Shown here piece after piece: positions 9,666 through 17,145 of a DNA stretch of 64,000 nucleotides (position 1 is the stretch's first letter; each line of letters begins with the position of its first letter). Below the pieces are notes generated by a model. That model was not told the origin of the DNA. It was given only the letters and a program-made list of their open reading frames with translations, and did no database searches. Source of the stretch: a bacterium (GTDB lineage Bacteria > Electryoneota > Electryoneia > Electryoneales > Electryoneaceae); assembly GCA_020444265.1 (NCBI GenBank), contig JAHLLH010000001.1, positions 558,001 through 622,000 on the forward strand, given 5' to 3'. A program made the position numbers and the translations under genes.

Positions 9666-11105
9666 ATGAATCCAGCTGCAGTCCTACGGCTTATCGGCTT
9701 GATCCTTTTAATGCTCGGTGCGAGCATGCTATTATCGGTCATCGTCGCCCTTTATTACAGCGATGGTGATGCGTATAGCCTCTTGCTCTCTGCGTTGATT
9801 ATCATGGCTGTTGGGACTGTGTCGGCACTTATTTTCCGCAATGCAGCAGATTTATCGGCGAGGGATGGTTTCAGCGTAGTTACTTTTGGCTGGCTGTTCA
9901 TGAGCCTCGCAGGGGCACTCCCTTTCCTCATAAGCGACTCCATTCCATCTGTTACAGACGCCTTCTTTGAGTCCGCGAGTGGATTTACCACGACTGGTGC
10001 TTCGATCCTGACCAACATTGAAGCTCTCCCGCATGGCATCCTCTTCTGGCGCAGCTTTACCCATTGGATTGGCGGCATGGGCATCATTGTCTTCTCCATC
10101 GCCATCCTCCCCTTTCTTGGCGTCGGTGGGATGCAAATGTTCAAAGCCGAGTCCCCTGGCCCGACTGCAGATAAGCTGACGCCTCGAATCAGGAATACAG
10201 CAGAAATTCTTTGGGGGGTGTACGTTCTTCTGACGTTGCTTGAAATCATCCTGCTCCGTGTCGGGGGAATGCGTTGGTTCGACAGCACCTGCCATGCGTT
10301 CGGCACCATGGCAACTGGTGGCTTTTCGACCAAGAATGCTTCCATAGGCTACTACCAGTCCCCCTACATTCATTATGTCATCACCTTTTTCATGTTTGTC
10401 GCAGGTGCCAGCTTCACTCTGCACTACCATGCTCTCCGTGGTAATCTTCGTAAATACTGGCAAAGTCCTGAGTTCAAGTTCTTTTCCGTGGTCATTGGTG
10501 CGGGTATCCTGATTGTAACAGCAGAGCGTCTGGTAGCCAATCAGCCAATCGAACTCGCCTTTCGTCAGGCGGCATTTCAGGTCGTATCCATCACAACCAC
10601 CACTGGTTATGCGACATCAAACTTTGAAGAATGGAGGTTTGTTGCCCAGGTTTTGCTTGTCGGGATGATGCTGATGGGAGGAATGGCCGGTTCGACCGGT
10701 GGTGGGATTAAGGCAGTACGTGTCCAAATCCTTTTGAAACAGGCACGTATGGAACTGCACAAAATTATTCATCCGAACACCATCTACCCCATCCGACTGG
10801 GAAGGAAGGTGTTGCAAGGGGATATCGTTCAGAACGTCCTTGCCTTCTTCCTGCTCTATGCTCTACTCGTCTTGCTGGGGACCATGGTGATGGCGCTTCT
10901 CGGGCTCGATCCAGTGTCGGCCATGACCAGTACAATCGCCTGCCTGAGCAACATTGGGCCTGGGTTGGGTGATGTTGGCCCGGCGGACAATTACAGTTCC
11001 ATCCCACTCTTCGGAAAATGGGTCCTTGCAGTCTTGATGATTGTGGGACGCCTTGAGATTTTCACCGTTCTCGTGTTGACAACACGGACCTACTGGACTC
11101 GCTAA
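9666..11105 (+). CDS. trkH: Trk-type potassium channel subunit TrkH
   Basis: A 479-residue inner-membrane protein of the TrkH/TrkG family. Four pore-loop signatures can be seen in order: SGFTTTGAS, FGTMATGGFST, TTTTGYATSN and SNIGPGLGDVGP, each contributing the selectivity-filter glycine. The region around SFTHWIGGMGIIVFS is also characteristic. It forms the K+ uptake pore and works with TrkA encoded directly upstream. It is the last + strand gene; a minus-strand gene converges on it 60 bases away. Confidence 0.95.
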   Translation: MNPAAVLRLIGLILLMLGASMLLSVIVALYYSDGDAYSLLLSALIIMAVGTVSALIFRNAADLSARDGFSVVTFGWLFMSLAGALPFLISDSIPSVTDAFFESASGFTTTGASILTNIEALPHGILFWRSFTHWIGGMGIIVFSIAILPFLGVGGMQMFKAESPGPTADKLTPRIRNTAEILWGVYVLLTLLEIILLRVGGMRWFDSTCHAFGTMATGGFSTKNASIGYYQSPYIHYVITFFMFVAGASFTLHYHALRGNLRKYWQSPEFKFFSVVIGAGILIVTAERLVANQPIELAFRQAAFQVVSITTTTGYATSNFEEWRFVAQVLLVGMMLMGGMAGSTGGGIKAVRVQILLKQARMELHKIIHPNTIYPIRLGRKVLQGDIVQNVLAFFLLYALLVLLGTMVMALLGLDPVSAMTSTIACLSNIGPGLGDVGPADNYSSIPLFGKWVLAVLMIVGRLEIFTVLVLTTRTYWTR

Positions 11106-11135
11106 ACCTTCATCCTTCACATCAGCAAACGAGTC

Positions 11136-11159
11136 AAGCTCGAGGTATGATCTCGACTT
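11136..11159. terminator. Possible hairpin between convergent trkH and dnaJ
   Basis: An inverted repeat (AAG-TCGAG / CTCGA-CTT, one bulged C, loop of seven) lies in the 60-base gap between the two convergent genes. It could act as a bidirectional terminator by position, but neither side is followed by a good T-run, so the call is weak. Confidence 0.35.
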
Positions 11160-11165
11160 CCAGGG

Positions 11166-12233
11166 TCAGCTCTTTTTCCATTCAGGCTGTTCCATCAAAT
11201 CGTCTAGCAATTCCTTGGACCGTTTTCCAAGTTGCTCCGGAAAAACCAAGTTTATCCGTACTAATAGATCCCCCACCTCGCCTGAGTCGTTGGCAATGCC
11301 TTTACCCTTCACGCGTAACATCTTTCCTTCGGGCAATCCAGCCGGGAGAGTAACCCTGACTATTCCTGTTGGAAGTGGGACACTGACCACGTCGCCTAGC
11401 AGCGCTTGTTTCAAATTGATCGAAAGTTGGTAGATCAGGTTGCTGCCATCGAGGTCAAAATCATCTTGTGGGATAACGTTTAAGGTGACATGCAGGTCAC
11501 CCGAAGGCCCCCCAAATGCCCCTTCACTACCCTCGCCCTTCAGTGTCAACGTCTGGCCTGCTTTTGAGCGCTTGGGGACTATAATTTCAACACGAGCACT
11601 GGCCCTGTTCAGAGAAGTGCCTGCGCAGTGCATACAAGGCTCCTTCGCAACACGACCTGTTCCCTCGCAGTTGCTGCAGGGAGCAAAAACTGTCTTCCCA
11701 TTCTTTGCAGACGGGATTTCACCCAGTCCATGACAAACAGTACACTGTCCCGCATCGTAGCCCGGTTTGACACCTCCGCCACCGCACACTTCACAGCGTA
11801 TGGCACGTGTCATTTTAATGGTTCGCCGAACGCCTGTAGCCAGTTCTATCGGGTTTACATCCAACGAAAGCCTGTGATCCTTACCTCGTTTCGGGGTACG
11901 GACAGCTCTATCAGGTGTTTCCCCGCCGAAACCAGCCCGAAAGACCTGCTTGAAGACATCTTTGAACGAAGCAGTACTTTTCCCCTTCGCATTCGATCTT
12001 GCCCGTGTCCTGATCTCTTCTTTCGTGTGGTATTCGAGACGATTAGCAGGATTGGAGAGGACTCGATATGCTTCGCTGATCCGCTTAAAACGCTCTTCAG
12101 CGACATGGTCTCCACGGTTGGTATCGGGGTGGTATTTTTTAGCAAGGCGGCGATACGCTTCACGAATTTCATCCGCTGACGCATCCGGTTGGACACCAAG
12201 TTCCGTGTAGTAGGCTTTCAGGTCGCTTTTCAC
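11166..12233 (-). CDS. dnaJ: DnaJ-family chaperone with zinc-finger domain
   Basis: A 355-residue Hsp40 protein. An N-terminal J domain contains HPD at residues 35-37. A cysteine-rich domain follows with four CxxCxGxG-type repeats (CEVCGGGG, CTVCHGLG, CSNCEGTG, CMHCAGTS), then C-terminal substrate-binding domains. It stimulates DnaK ATPase and binds unfolded clients. The segment between the J domain and the zinc fingers is short and not clearly Gly/Phe-rich, unlike classical DnaJ. The start is taken as the GTG at 12233, because the longer reading would begin within the T-run of the flgM terminator. It lies downstream of flgM; linkage to the flagellum may be only positional. No dnaK or grpE is in the window, so a paralogue may exist elsewhere. 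Confidence 0.88.
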   Translation of the reverse strand: MKSDLKAYYTELGVQPDASADEIREAYRRLAKKYHPDTNRGDHVAEERFKRISEAYRVLSNPANRLEYHTKEEIRTRARSNAKGKSTASFKDVFKQVFRAGFGGETPDRAVRTPKRGKDHRLSLDVNPIELATGVRRTIKMTRAIRCEVCGGGGVKPGYDAGQCTVCHGLGEIPSAKNGKTVFAPCSNCEGTGRVAKEPCMHCAGTSLNRASARVEIIVPKRSKAGQTLTLKGEGSEGAFGGPSGDLHVTLNVIPQDDFDLDGSNLIYQLSINLKQALLGDVVSVPLPTGIVRVTLPAGLPEGKMLRVKGKGIANDSGEVGDLLVRINLVFPEQLGKRSKELLDDLMEQPEWKKS

Positions 12234-12276
12234 CAGCCAGGTTCCAATCCAGCAAGACCAATTCTTCCAAACATAC

Positions 12277-12300
12277 AAAAAAGGGCCGTAGAACGGCCCT
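12277..12300 (-). terminator. Rho-independent terminator after flgM
   Basis: On the minus strand a perfect stem AGGGCCG / CGGCCCT (12282-12300, extendable by one A-T pair) is followed directly by a run of T (12277-12282). It lies 26 bases after the flgM stop and is the best intrinsic terminator in the window. It marks the end of the fliD-fliS-flgM unit. Confidence 0.88.
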
Positions 12301-12325
12301 CTCTATCGCAAAGATTGTGTTTATC

Positions 12326-12784
12326 CTACTCGCCGGGAGAACGTCCAAGCACGCGCCTGAGAACATTTTCCGCCGTCTTATCCATTACCTCCGGCTTATC
12401 GTAGAACCCATCTTCGGTTCGACGTTTTGCTGTTTCAAGATCGCTAGCACGCGCTGTTTCCGCAGCTGCACCTTCCACCAATGTTCCCGCTATCTTCTCG
12501 ACAACATCGGGACGGTCGTAGTACCCAGCTGCGAGTCGTTGACGTACTTCATCCAGCTTTGCGCTCCGGTCACTCGGACCAAATGCTTCGAGGTGGAGCT
12601 CAGCCATTTCCTGGTAACGTGCCACCTCGGCGGCATTTGCAGAAATGGTCGCACGATCCGTGCGTACCTGATGCGGCGTGTGTTCAGCCTTTGCTGGACG
12701 GCTTTGTTCAGGCCGGACCTGGTCTACCTTCTTTGGTCCACCGACTGAATTGGGTCCGCCAGCCTGGTTAATATGGTCTACCAT
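12326..12784 (-). CDS. flgM: FlgM-like anti-sigma-28 factor with a duplicated C-terminal motif
   Basis: A 152-residue hydrophilic protein. The N-terminus contains INQAGGPNSVGG, recalling the FlgM N-terminus, and DRATIS around residues 43-48 resembles the D-x-V-x-IS element of FlgM. The sigma-binding type motif (V-R-x-R-L-x-x-G-Y-Y-D-x-P-x-V-x-x-K-I-A) appears twice: GYYDRPDVVEKIA at 87-99 and GFYDKPEVMDKTA at 126-138. FlgM holds FliA inactive until it is exported through the finished hook-basal body. The protein is longer than usual FlgM (about 90-100 residues) because of the duplication. It is the last gene of the fliC-fliD-fliS unit, so sigma-28 would drive its own inhibitor. Assignment rests on motif and position. 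Confidence 0.72.
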   Translation of the reverse strand: MVDHINQAGGPNSVGGPKKVDQVRPEQSRPAKAEHTPHQVRTDRATISANAAEVARYQEMAELHLEAFGPSDRSAKLDEVRQRLAAGYYDRPDVVEKIAGTLVEGAAAETARASDLETAKRRTEDGFYDKPEVMDKTAENVLRRVLGRSPGE

Positions 12785-12816
12785 GGAGTACCTCCAGGGT
12801 CAACAATCGAAGGAAA

Positions 12817-13206
12817 TCAGCCCTCGGTCGACACACCTTTCTTACGGGCTTCATCCCATGCGCCACGAAGATCCTGCATCATGGAGATGACAGGTTTCAG
12901 ACGCTCCGGATCACCATAGGCATTTGCCATGGTGATTTCACGGGTAAAGAAGACATATAACGAGTTAAGACGTTCCGCAATTTCTCCACCCTTCTCAGGG
13001 TTCAAAGATTTTCGGAGTTCGCTGATGATACTGAATGCAAGGTCTATGTTCTTGACCCTGGATTCAAAATCATTCTCATGCATGGCGCGTGTAGCTTCCT
13101 TGAGCGCTCGAATCCCGGCATCATAGGTCGTAACGACCAGGGAACCTGGATCGGCAGTCTCAAATGTCACATCGTTATACTGGTTGTACGGGTTGAATCG
13201 TGCCAT
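12817..13206 (-). CDS. fliS: Flagellar export chaperone FliS
   Basis: A 129-residue helical protein of normal FliS length. The start ARFNPYNQYNDVTFETADPGSL matches the typical NPYxxYxxxxVxTASPxxLxxxLYDG pattern, here with VVTTYDAGIRAL, and later LNSLYVFFTREITMAN is the conserved third helix. It binds the C-terminus of unfolded flagellin, prevents premature assembly and delivers it to FlhA. It lies 73 bases downstream of fliD, the usual arrangement. Confidence 0.93.
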   Translation of the reverse strand: MARFNPYNQYNDVTFETADPGSLVVTTYDAGIRALKEATRAMHENDFESRVKNIDLAFSIISELRKSLNPEKGGEIAERLNSLYVFFTREITMANAYGDPERLKPVISMMQDLRGAWDEARKKGVSTEG

Positions 13207-13279
13207 ACCACGATTCCTTTCAGTTTACGACTCTTCAGACCGATGGTCAAGCGAATCCCAATGGACCAAACGGTAGTTA

Positions 13280-14932
13280 TCAAACTGCACCGGCCCAACT
13301 ACTCTGAGAACGGGCCTGCGAAACTGCAGTTTCCATCGCCAGGAACTGACGAACCAAGCTTTCACGCTTCTGTTCCAGACGTATTTCGTACGAATCGATC
13401 GAATCATTCAAGCTGTCAATTTGACTTTGGTACGAATCGGTGACGTTCGTAATCAAACCATCGATCGAATCGGTCAGGACCTCGACTTTGCCATCTACCT
13501 GAACACCTACACCTGCCCCAAATCGAATCGTACCGGTTGTTGATCCTGCACCCCCGCCGGGATAGGTAAACTGGATACGAATACCCTCGACTTCCGTCCC
13601 CGCTTTGCCAACCAGAACGGTTTCATTTTCGACCGTCGCAGCATAACCACCGATCGTATTTGAGGCGGTCTTGTCAATACTACCGCTCGACAACCAACTC
13701 ACCTCGACTTCGTAACTCCCACCTTCCGATTCTTCCGTATAGGCAAGCAATTCGAGAGACGATGTCGTGCTGGAGGTTGATTTCGCGAAGAGATTTGCGA
13801 CAGCTTCCGCATCCTCTTCCAATGCATCCTGCAGCTCGGATTCGTCAATTGTCAACGTGCCGTTATTGCCGATATCGATACCGATGTCACCCAGTGACTT
13901 GTAAGTAGCCGTACTCACCAGTCCTGGGATTTCGTTAATGACAACATCCGTCAGCCTGGATCGAACAACTCTTACCTGACTGTCATCAAGAAGGATTCCA
14001 CGAGTTTCTGTTTCAGCGTCGTAGCTGATATCCTTCTTGATTTCAGCCATGACATCATTGTAGGCCGAAACCCAGTCAGCAATCCTTGACTTGATCGCTG
14101 TGTAGTTGTCCGCGACAGATACTTTGACGCCCGTTGCGGATGTGTCCTTCAGCGTTAAGGTCACGCCTTCCAGGACATCATCAACATTGTTGGACTCTCG
14201 TGTGATCCACGATGACGGCGGGAAACCGTCCACACGGATTTCGGACTCCTGTGCATCCTGAGTCCTTGTCCACGATGCATCATCAAACTCGCTTCCTGTC
14301 CCCAAGTTCGTGTTCGCATCATCAATGGAAAACGAGTTAGCGCTGGCCGGATCTGCTGCTGTCAGGACCAGGTGAATCGGATCGGTGGCACCCCCATCGT
14401 CAATGGTCGAGGCGATGACCAGGGCATTGCCATCTGCGTCCTGGTTATCTTCTGAATTGTTGATAATCTGTACAAGATCCAACAACGTTGATCCACTTGG
14501 TACATCCAGGATGATTGTGTCACCATCGTAGTTGAAAGCGAATTGCCCACCCGCACCCGAGTAGATCTCGGTGGAGTTCACATCCGCCCAACCGTCAGCG
14601 TGCACATAGATCTCAGCTTGGGCCAGTTGATTGACAATGATCGAATGCGATCCAGAGATCGCGCCGGCCTCGGCTGTCGCCGTGAAGACGTCCGTGTCCG
14701 AACTGGATGCCGTCTTCTTCAGAAGCTCGGTATCCGTGTCAATTTTTTGAGAGCTTGCCTGTAGAGTCGTCAGCTTGGTTTGAAGTGCATTCCAAGCCGC
14801 GTTCTTTTGCTGGTACGCAAGCTTTCGCTCTTGCAACCGGGTGACCGGCTGACTCTCGACCTGCATAATCAGGTCAATGGTCGATTGCCAATCAATCCCG
14901 GAAGAAAGGCCACTGATCGTTGTTGAAGCCAT
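13280..14932 (-). CDS. fliD: Flagellar filament capping protein FliD (HAP2)
   Basis: A 550-residue secreted cap protein. The N-terminal part begins ASTTISGLSSGIDWQSTIDLIM, followed by a coiled-coil heptad region (QPVTRLQERKLAYQQK), matching FliD_N. The middle holds beta-rich domains with a Gly/Thr-rich insert. The C-terminal ~60 residues are coiled-coil again (SIDGLITNVTDSYQSQID and on), matching FliD_C. It caps the growing filament and helps flagellin fold in place. The ATG at 14932 is chosen because GAGGG lies six bases upstream and the family starts with this sequence; a longer TTG-initiated reading adds 22 unrelated residues. Positioned between fliC and fliS. Confidence 0.95.
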   Translation of the reverse strand: MASTTISGLSSGIDWQSTIDLIMQVESQPVTRLQERKLAYQQKNAAWNALQTKLTTLQASSQKIDTDTELLKKTASSSDTDVFTATAEAGAISGSHSIIVNQLAQAEIYVHADGWADVNSTEIYSGAGGQFAFNYDGDTIILDVPSGSTLLDLVQIINNSEDNQDADGNALVIASTIDDGGATDPIHLVLTAADPASANSFSIDDANTNLGTGSEFDDASWTRTQDAQESEIRVDGFPPSSWITRESNNVDDVLEGVTLTLKDTSATGVKVSVADNYTAIKSRIADWVSAYNDVMAEIKKDISYDAETETRGILLDDSQVRVVRSRLTDVVINEIPGLVSTATYKSLGDIGIDIGNNGTLTIDESELQDALEEDAEAVANLFAKSTSSTTSSLELLAYTEESEGGSYEVEVSWLSSGSIDKTASNTIGGYAATVENETVLVGKAGTEVEGIRIQFTYPGGGAGSTTGTIRFGAGVGVQVDGKVEVLTDSIDGLITNVTDSYQSQIDSLNDSIDSYEIRLEQKRESLVRQFLAMETAVSQARSQSSWAGAV

Positions 14933-14990
14933 GCTGCCCTCAGGTAGGCCGAAGCCAGTTCCTTGAGACAACTCCCGACAATCCTGCGCC

Positions 14991-15042
14991 AAAAACACCC
15001 ATAGTGGCGCAGTTCACCCTGAACCTGCGCCATCCATGGGTG
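14991..15042 (-). terminator. Long hairpin with T-run between fliC and fliD
   Basis: On the minus strand the arms 15042-15036/15002-14996 (CACCCAT / ATGGGTG) and 15032-15020/15016-15005 (TGGCGCA and inner GTTCA / TGAAC) form a near-continuous stem of about 18 pairs with a tiny loop, followed by TTTTT at 14995-14991. This is a strong intrinsic terminator 63 bases after the fliC stop. Partial termination here would give much more fliC than fliD-fliS-flgM mRNA. Confidence 0.88.
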
Positions 15043-15104
15043 TCGGATCAACGATCACGCCATCCCGCTCGCAACGGGAGGTGCGGCGTTAAGTCCGGCT
15101 AAGA

Positions 15105-15941
15105 TCAGCCAACGAGACCAGCTACGATTTGCGGGACCATGTTGGCCTGCGCAAGCATCGACACGCCAGTTTGCATCAGAATCTGCGCGCGAGTGAAGTT
15201 GCTCATCTCTTCGGCAATATCCGCATCGCGGATGGTTGATTCTGATGCCGTGGCATTCTCACGGCCAATCTGCAGGTTCAAGATTGTGTTCTGCAGACGC
15301 TCGACGTAGGCACCGATACGAGTCCGTTCTGTGTCCTTCGTGTCAATCGCAGTGTCGATCGAGGTGATCGCTGTCTGCGCATTGATCGTGTCGGTCAGAT
15401 CGAGACTCGAGATACCGAGTGCGCTGGACGTCATGTTCGCGAGCGTGACATAGTAATAGTCTTGGCCCGAGGTATTGTACGTTCCAATGTGGAACTTCAA
15501 GCCTGGGCTTCCACTCAGCGAACCATCCAACAGGTTAAGATTGTTGTAGTTCGTCGTCGACGCGATTCGAGTAATCTCACTCCGCAGCTGTTGGAACTCA
15601 ACATCGAGGGAGTTTCGATCGGTCGAAGTCAGCGCGCCGTTGGACGCCTGAACTGCCAGGGCGCGCATACGGACGAGCTTTTCGTCGATTACCGATAGTG
15701 CACCTTCGGCTGTCGCCATCAGGTTCACATTGTAGTTCGCGTTCCGCTCCGCTTCAGTCATTGAAGAAATCTGCGCGCGGAACCTCTCACTCACTGCCAG
15801 GCCAGCTGGATCATCCCAGCTATAGTTAATACGAAGACCTGAGGACAGGCGGGTAAGCGCCTGATCCAATTCGCCCTGCGTCCTCCAGATGTTACGCTGA
15901 GCGGTGAGCGAGAGCACGTTATGGTTGATCCGTGTGCTCAT
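15105..15941 (-). CDS. fliC: Flagellin (short, D0/D1 only)
   Basis: A 278-residue flagellin. The N-terminal D0/D1 helices are clear (TRINHNVLSLTAQRNI, LSSGLRINYSWDDPAGLAVSERFRAQI), as is the C-terminal D1/D0 (RIGAYVERLQNTILNLQIG, RDADIAEEMSNFTRAQILMQ). The centre is only about 40 residues, so surface domains D2/D3 are missing. Ser/Thr-rich stretches in the middle are possible O-glycosylation sites. The C-terminus ends NMVPQIVAGLVG instead of the common ALPQxVLxLL. A near-perfect Shine-Dalgarno (AAGGAGGTG, 15946-15954) precedes the ATG, fitting very high expression, and a sigma-28-type promoter lies at 15992-16018. The glycosyltransferase island is just upstream. Confidence 0.97.
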   Translation of the reverse strand: MSTRINHNVLSLTAQRNIWRTQGELDQALTRLSSGLRINYSWDDPAGLAVSERFRAQISSMTEAERNANYNVNLMATAEGALSVIDEKLVRMRALAVQASNGALTSTDRNSLDVEFQQLRSEITRIASTTNYNNLNLLDGSLSGSPGLKFHIGTYNTSGQDYYYVTLANMTSSALGISSLDLTDTINAQTAITSIDTAIDTKDTERTRIGAYVERLQNTILNLQIGRENATASESTIRDADIAEEMSNFTRAQILMQTGVSMLAQANMVPQIVAGLVG

Positions 15942-15991
15942 ACTGCACCTCCTTGCACCTGTGTTACCGAAAAGAACCCTTGCTATCCACT

Positions 15992-16018
15992 TTATCGGCG
16001 GATGGAAGGTGAACCTTG
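15992..16018 (-). promoter_or_regulatory. Sigma-28 (FliA) promoter of fliC
   Basis: On the minus strand CAAGGTTC (16018-16011), an 11-base spacer, and GCCGATAA (15999-15992). The -10 box is identical to the FliA consensus and the -35 box matches five of eight bases of TAAAGTTT. Transcription would start near 15985, leaving a ~44-base leader with a strong ribosome-binding site. A hairpin at 16043-16067, just upstream, may end transcription from the preceding unknown gene but lacks a T-run. Confidence 0.88.
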
Positions 16019-16135
16019 AGCGGCACTTGAGACATCGTGCAAGGAATGCCTCCTCATCGGAGCATCCTCAGACGCTAACTTCTTGAAATCAGTACATATT
16101 CGAAACGTCTGCAGCTTGTCAAAGAGCGGGTCTCT

Positions 16136-16537
16136 CTATCCGGATCGATCTACTCGAACACCGGTTTTTCCAGTTCCCAGAGCCCGAATACCCTCCATGA
16201 ACCTTCGTCCGCGCGTCACTTGAGCTTCATCCTCAATAACGCGTTTCTTTTGTGCACCCAAAGCGAGAAGAATACCACGGTCTAACTCCCTCAACCGCGT
16301 CCTGTCCTTATCGCTAATCCTGGGTAGTTTACCCCTGAGTTCATTTGCCATCTTCTGGCTAAACTCAGGCAGTTCCTTATCTTCCGGGAACCCCCAAAGC
16401 GCACAGAGTAATCTGCCACGTTCATCCATCGCAGCTTCATAAGCTGTGTGATGTTCGATCCTGGCCGCCTGTAAAGCCTCTTCACTTACACGTAGCAAGG
16501 CGCGGACGATGGATTCTTGGGGACGTGACTGGTTCAT
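16136..16537 (-). CDS. Unknown helical protein upstream of fliC (possible chaperone-like)
   Basis: I do not recognise this 133-residue protein. It is predicted largely helical and charged, with no signal peptide, membrane segment or cysteine cluster. The C-terminal part (ELDRGILLALGAQKKRVIEDE, then TRGRRFMEGIRAL) resembles the long amphipathic helix seen in FliT/FlgN-type export chaperones, which is only a loose resemblance. Its start overlaps the stop of the preceding unknown gene (ATGA), and it ends 118 bases before the fliC promoter. It is the last gene of the long run that begins at flgF. A flagellin chaperone or a filament-modification accessory factor are both possible. Confidence 0.6.
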   Translation of the reverse strand: MNQSRPQESIVRALLRVSEEALQAARIEHHTAYEAAMDERGRLLCALWGFPEDKELPEFSQKMANELRGKLPRISDKDRTRLRELDRGILLALGAQKKRVIEDEAQVTRGRRFMEGIRALGTGKTGVRVDRSG

Positions 16538-17145
16538 ACTGCCACACTGATCCCACGAAGAGATTCAACAACTCCCGTCCAATCTTCAAGCAAAGGATGA
16601 AGTTCATACTCAATCAGGTCTGCGACGAGAATAGTGTCACGATTGGTCTGAGCACTGATCAGTTCATCCAGAACTCTACTGATCTTCCGAGTGTTTTCTT
16701 CAAGTGTGCTGTCGCCGGTAACGACATCCGGCGCGCCGACCTGAAGCAGACTGGCTACACTGAGTGTTGTATTCAGCAACACCTGCATGCCATCCAGGCA
16801 GCGTGCGAAGATCTCATTCGCTTTCTCGAATGTGTCCATGCGGAACACTTCGACAGCACGGTCGAGCTCTGCCATCAATGCCTTTTGAAACTCTTCGATA
16901 CTGACCAGCGTCTCGTTGGCTAGATCACTCGCAAAACCAGTTTCCAGCGAGATGGACTTCAGGGACGCCAGGCTTCGAAGATGCTGTTCTCGCTCCCCGG
17001 TCACCTCCTGCTCATCCACAAAAACTCGCACAATGCGCTTTTTCGCGTCCAGAGTGCTGGAAACCAGCCCCACTACATCTGCCACAGTCTCCTGCCCTGC
17101 ATCGGGAAGAGTTGTTGTGACGCCATCGACGATGATTTCGGTCAT
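16534..17145 (-). CDS. Unknown flagellar-cluster protein
   Basis: A 203-residue cytoplasmic-looking protein that I cannot assign. The first ~70 residues (TEIIVDGVTTTLPDAGQETVADVVG, with KRIVRVFVDEQEV) suggest a small beta-grasp-like or ubiquitin-like fold; the rest is helical and acidic, with long amphipathic stretches. There is no signal peptide or membrane segment. It is joined by ATGA overlaps to the GT9-CgeB fusion upstream and to the 133-residue protein downstream, so the three are probably co-translated. Location suggests a role in modification or secretion of flagellin. Confidence 0.6.
   Translation of the reverse strand: MTEIIVDGVTTTLPDAGQETVADVVGLVSSTLDAKKRIVRVFVDEQEVTGEREQHLRSLASLKSISLETGFASDLANETLVSIEEFQKALMAELDRAVEVFRMDTFEKANEIFARCLDGMQVLLNTTLSVASLLQVGAPDVVTGDSTLEENTRKISRVLDELISAQTNRDTILVADLIEYELHPLLEDWTGVVESLRGISVAV

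Noticed and set aside
9755-10463. Long open frames antisense to trkH (196 and 203 codons)
   Set aside because: No recognisable domain, no ribosome site, and they lie fully opposite a clear TrkH with all four filter motifs.
12234-12278. Longer dnaJ reading starting with TTG at 12278
   Set aside because: It would begin inside the T-run of the flgM terminator and adds 15 Trp-rich residues unlike any J-domain start.
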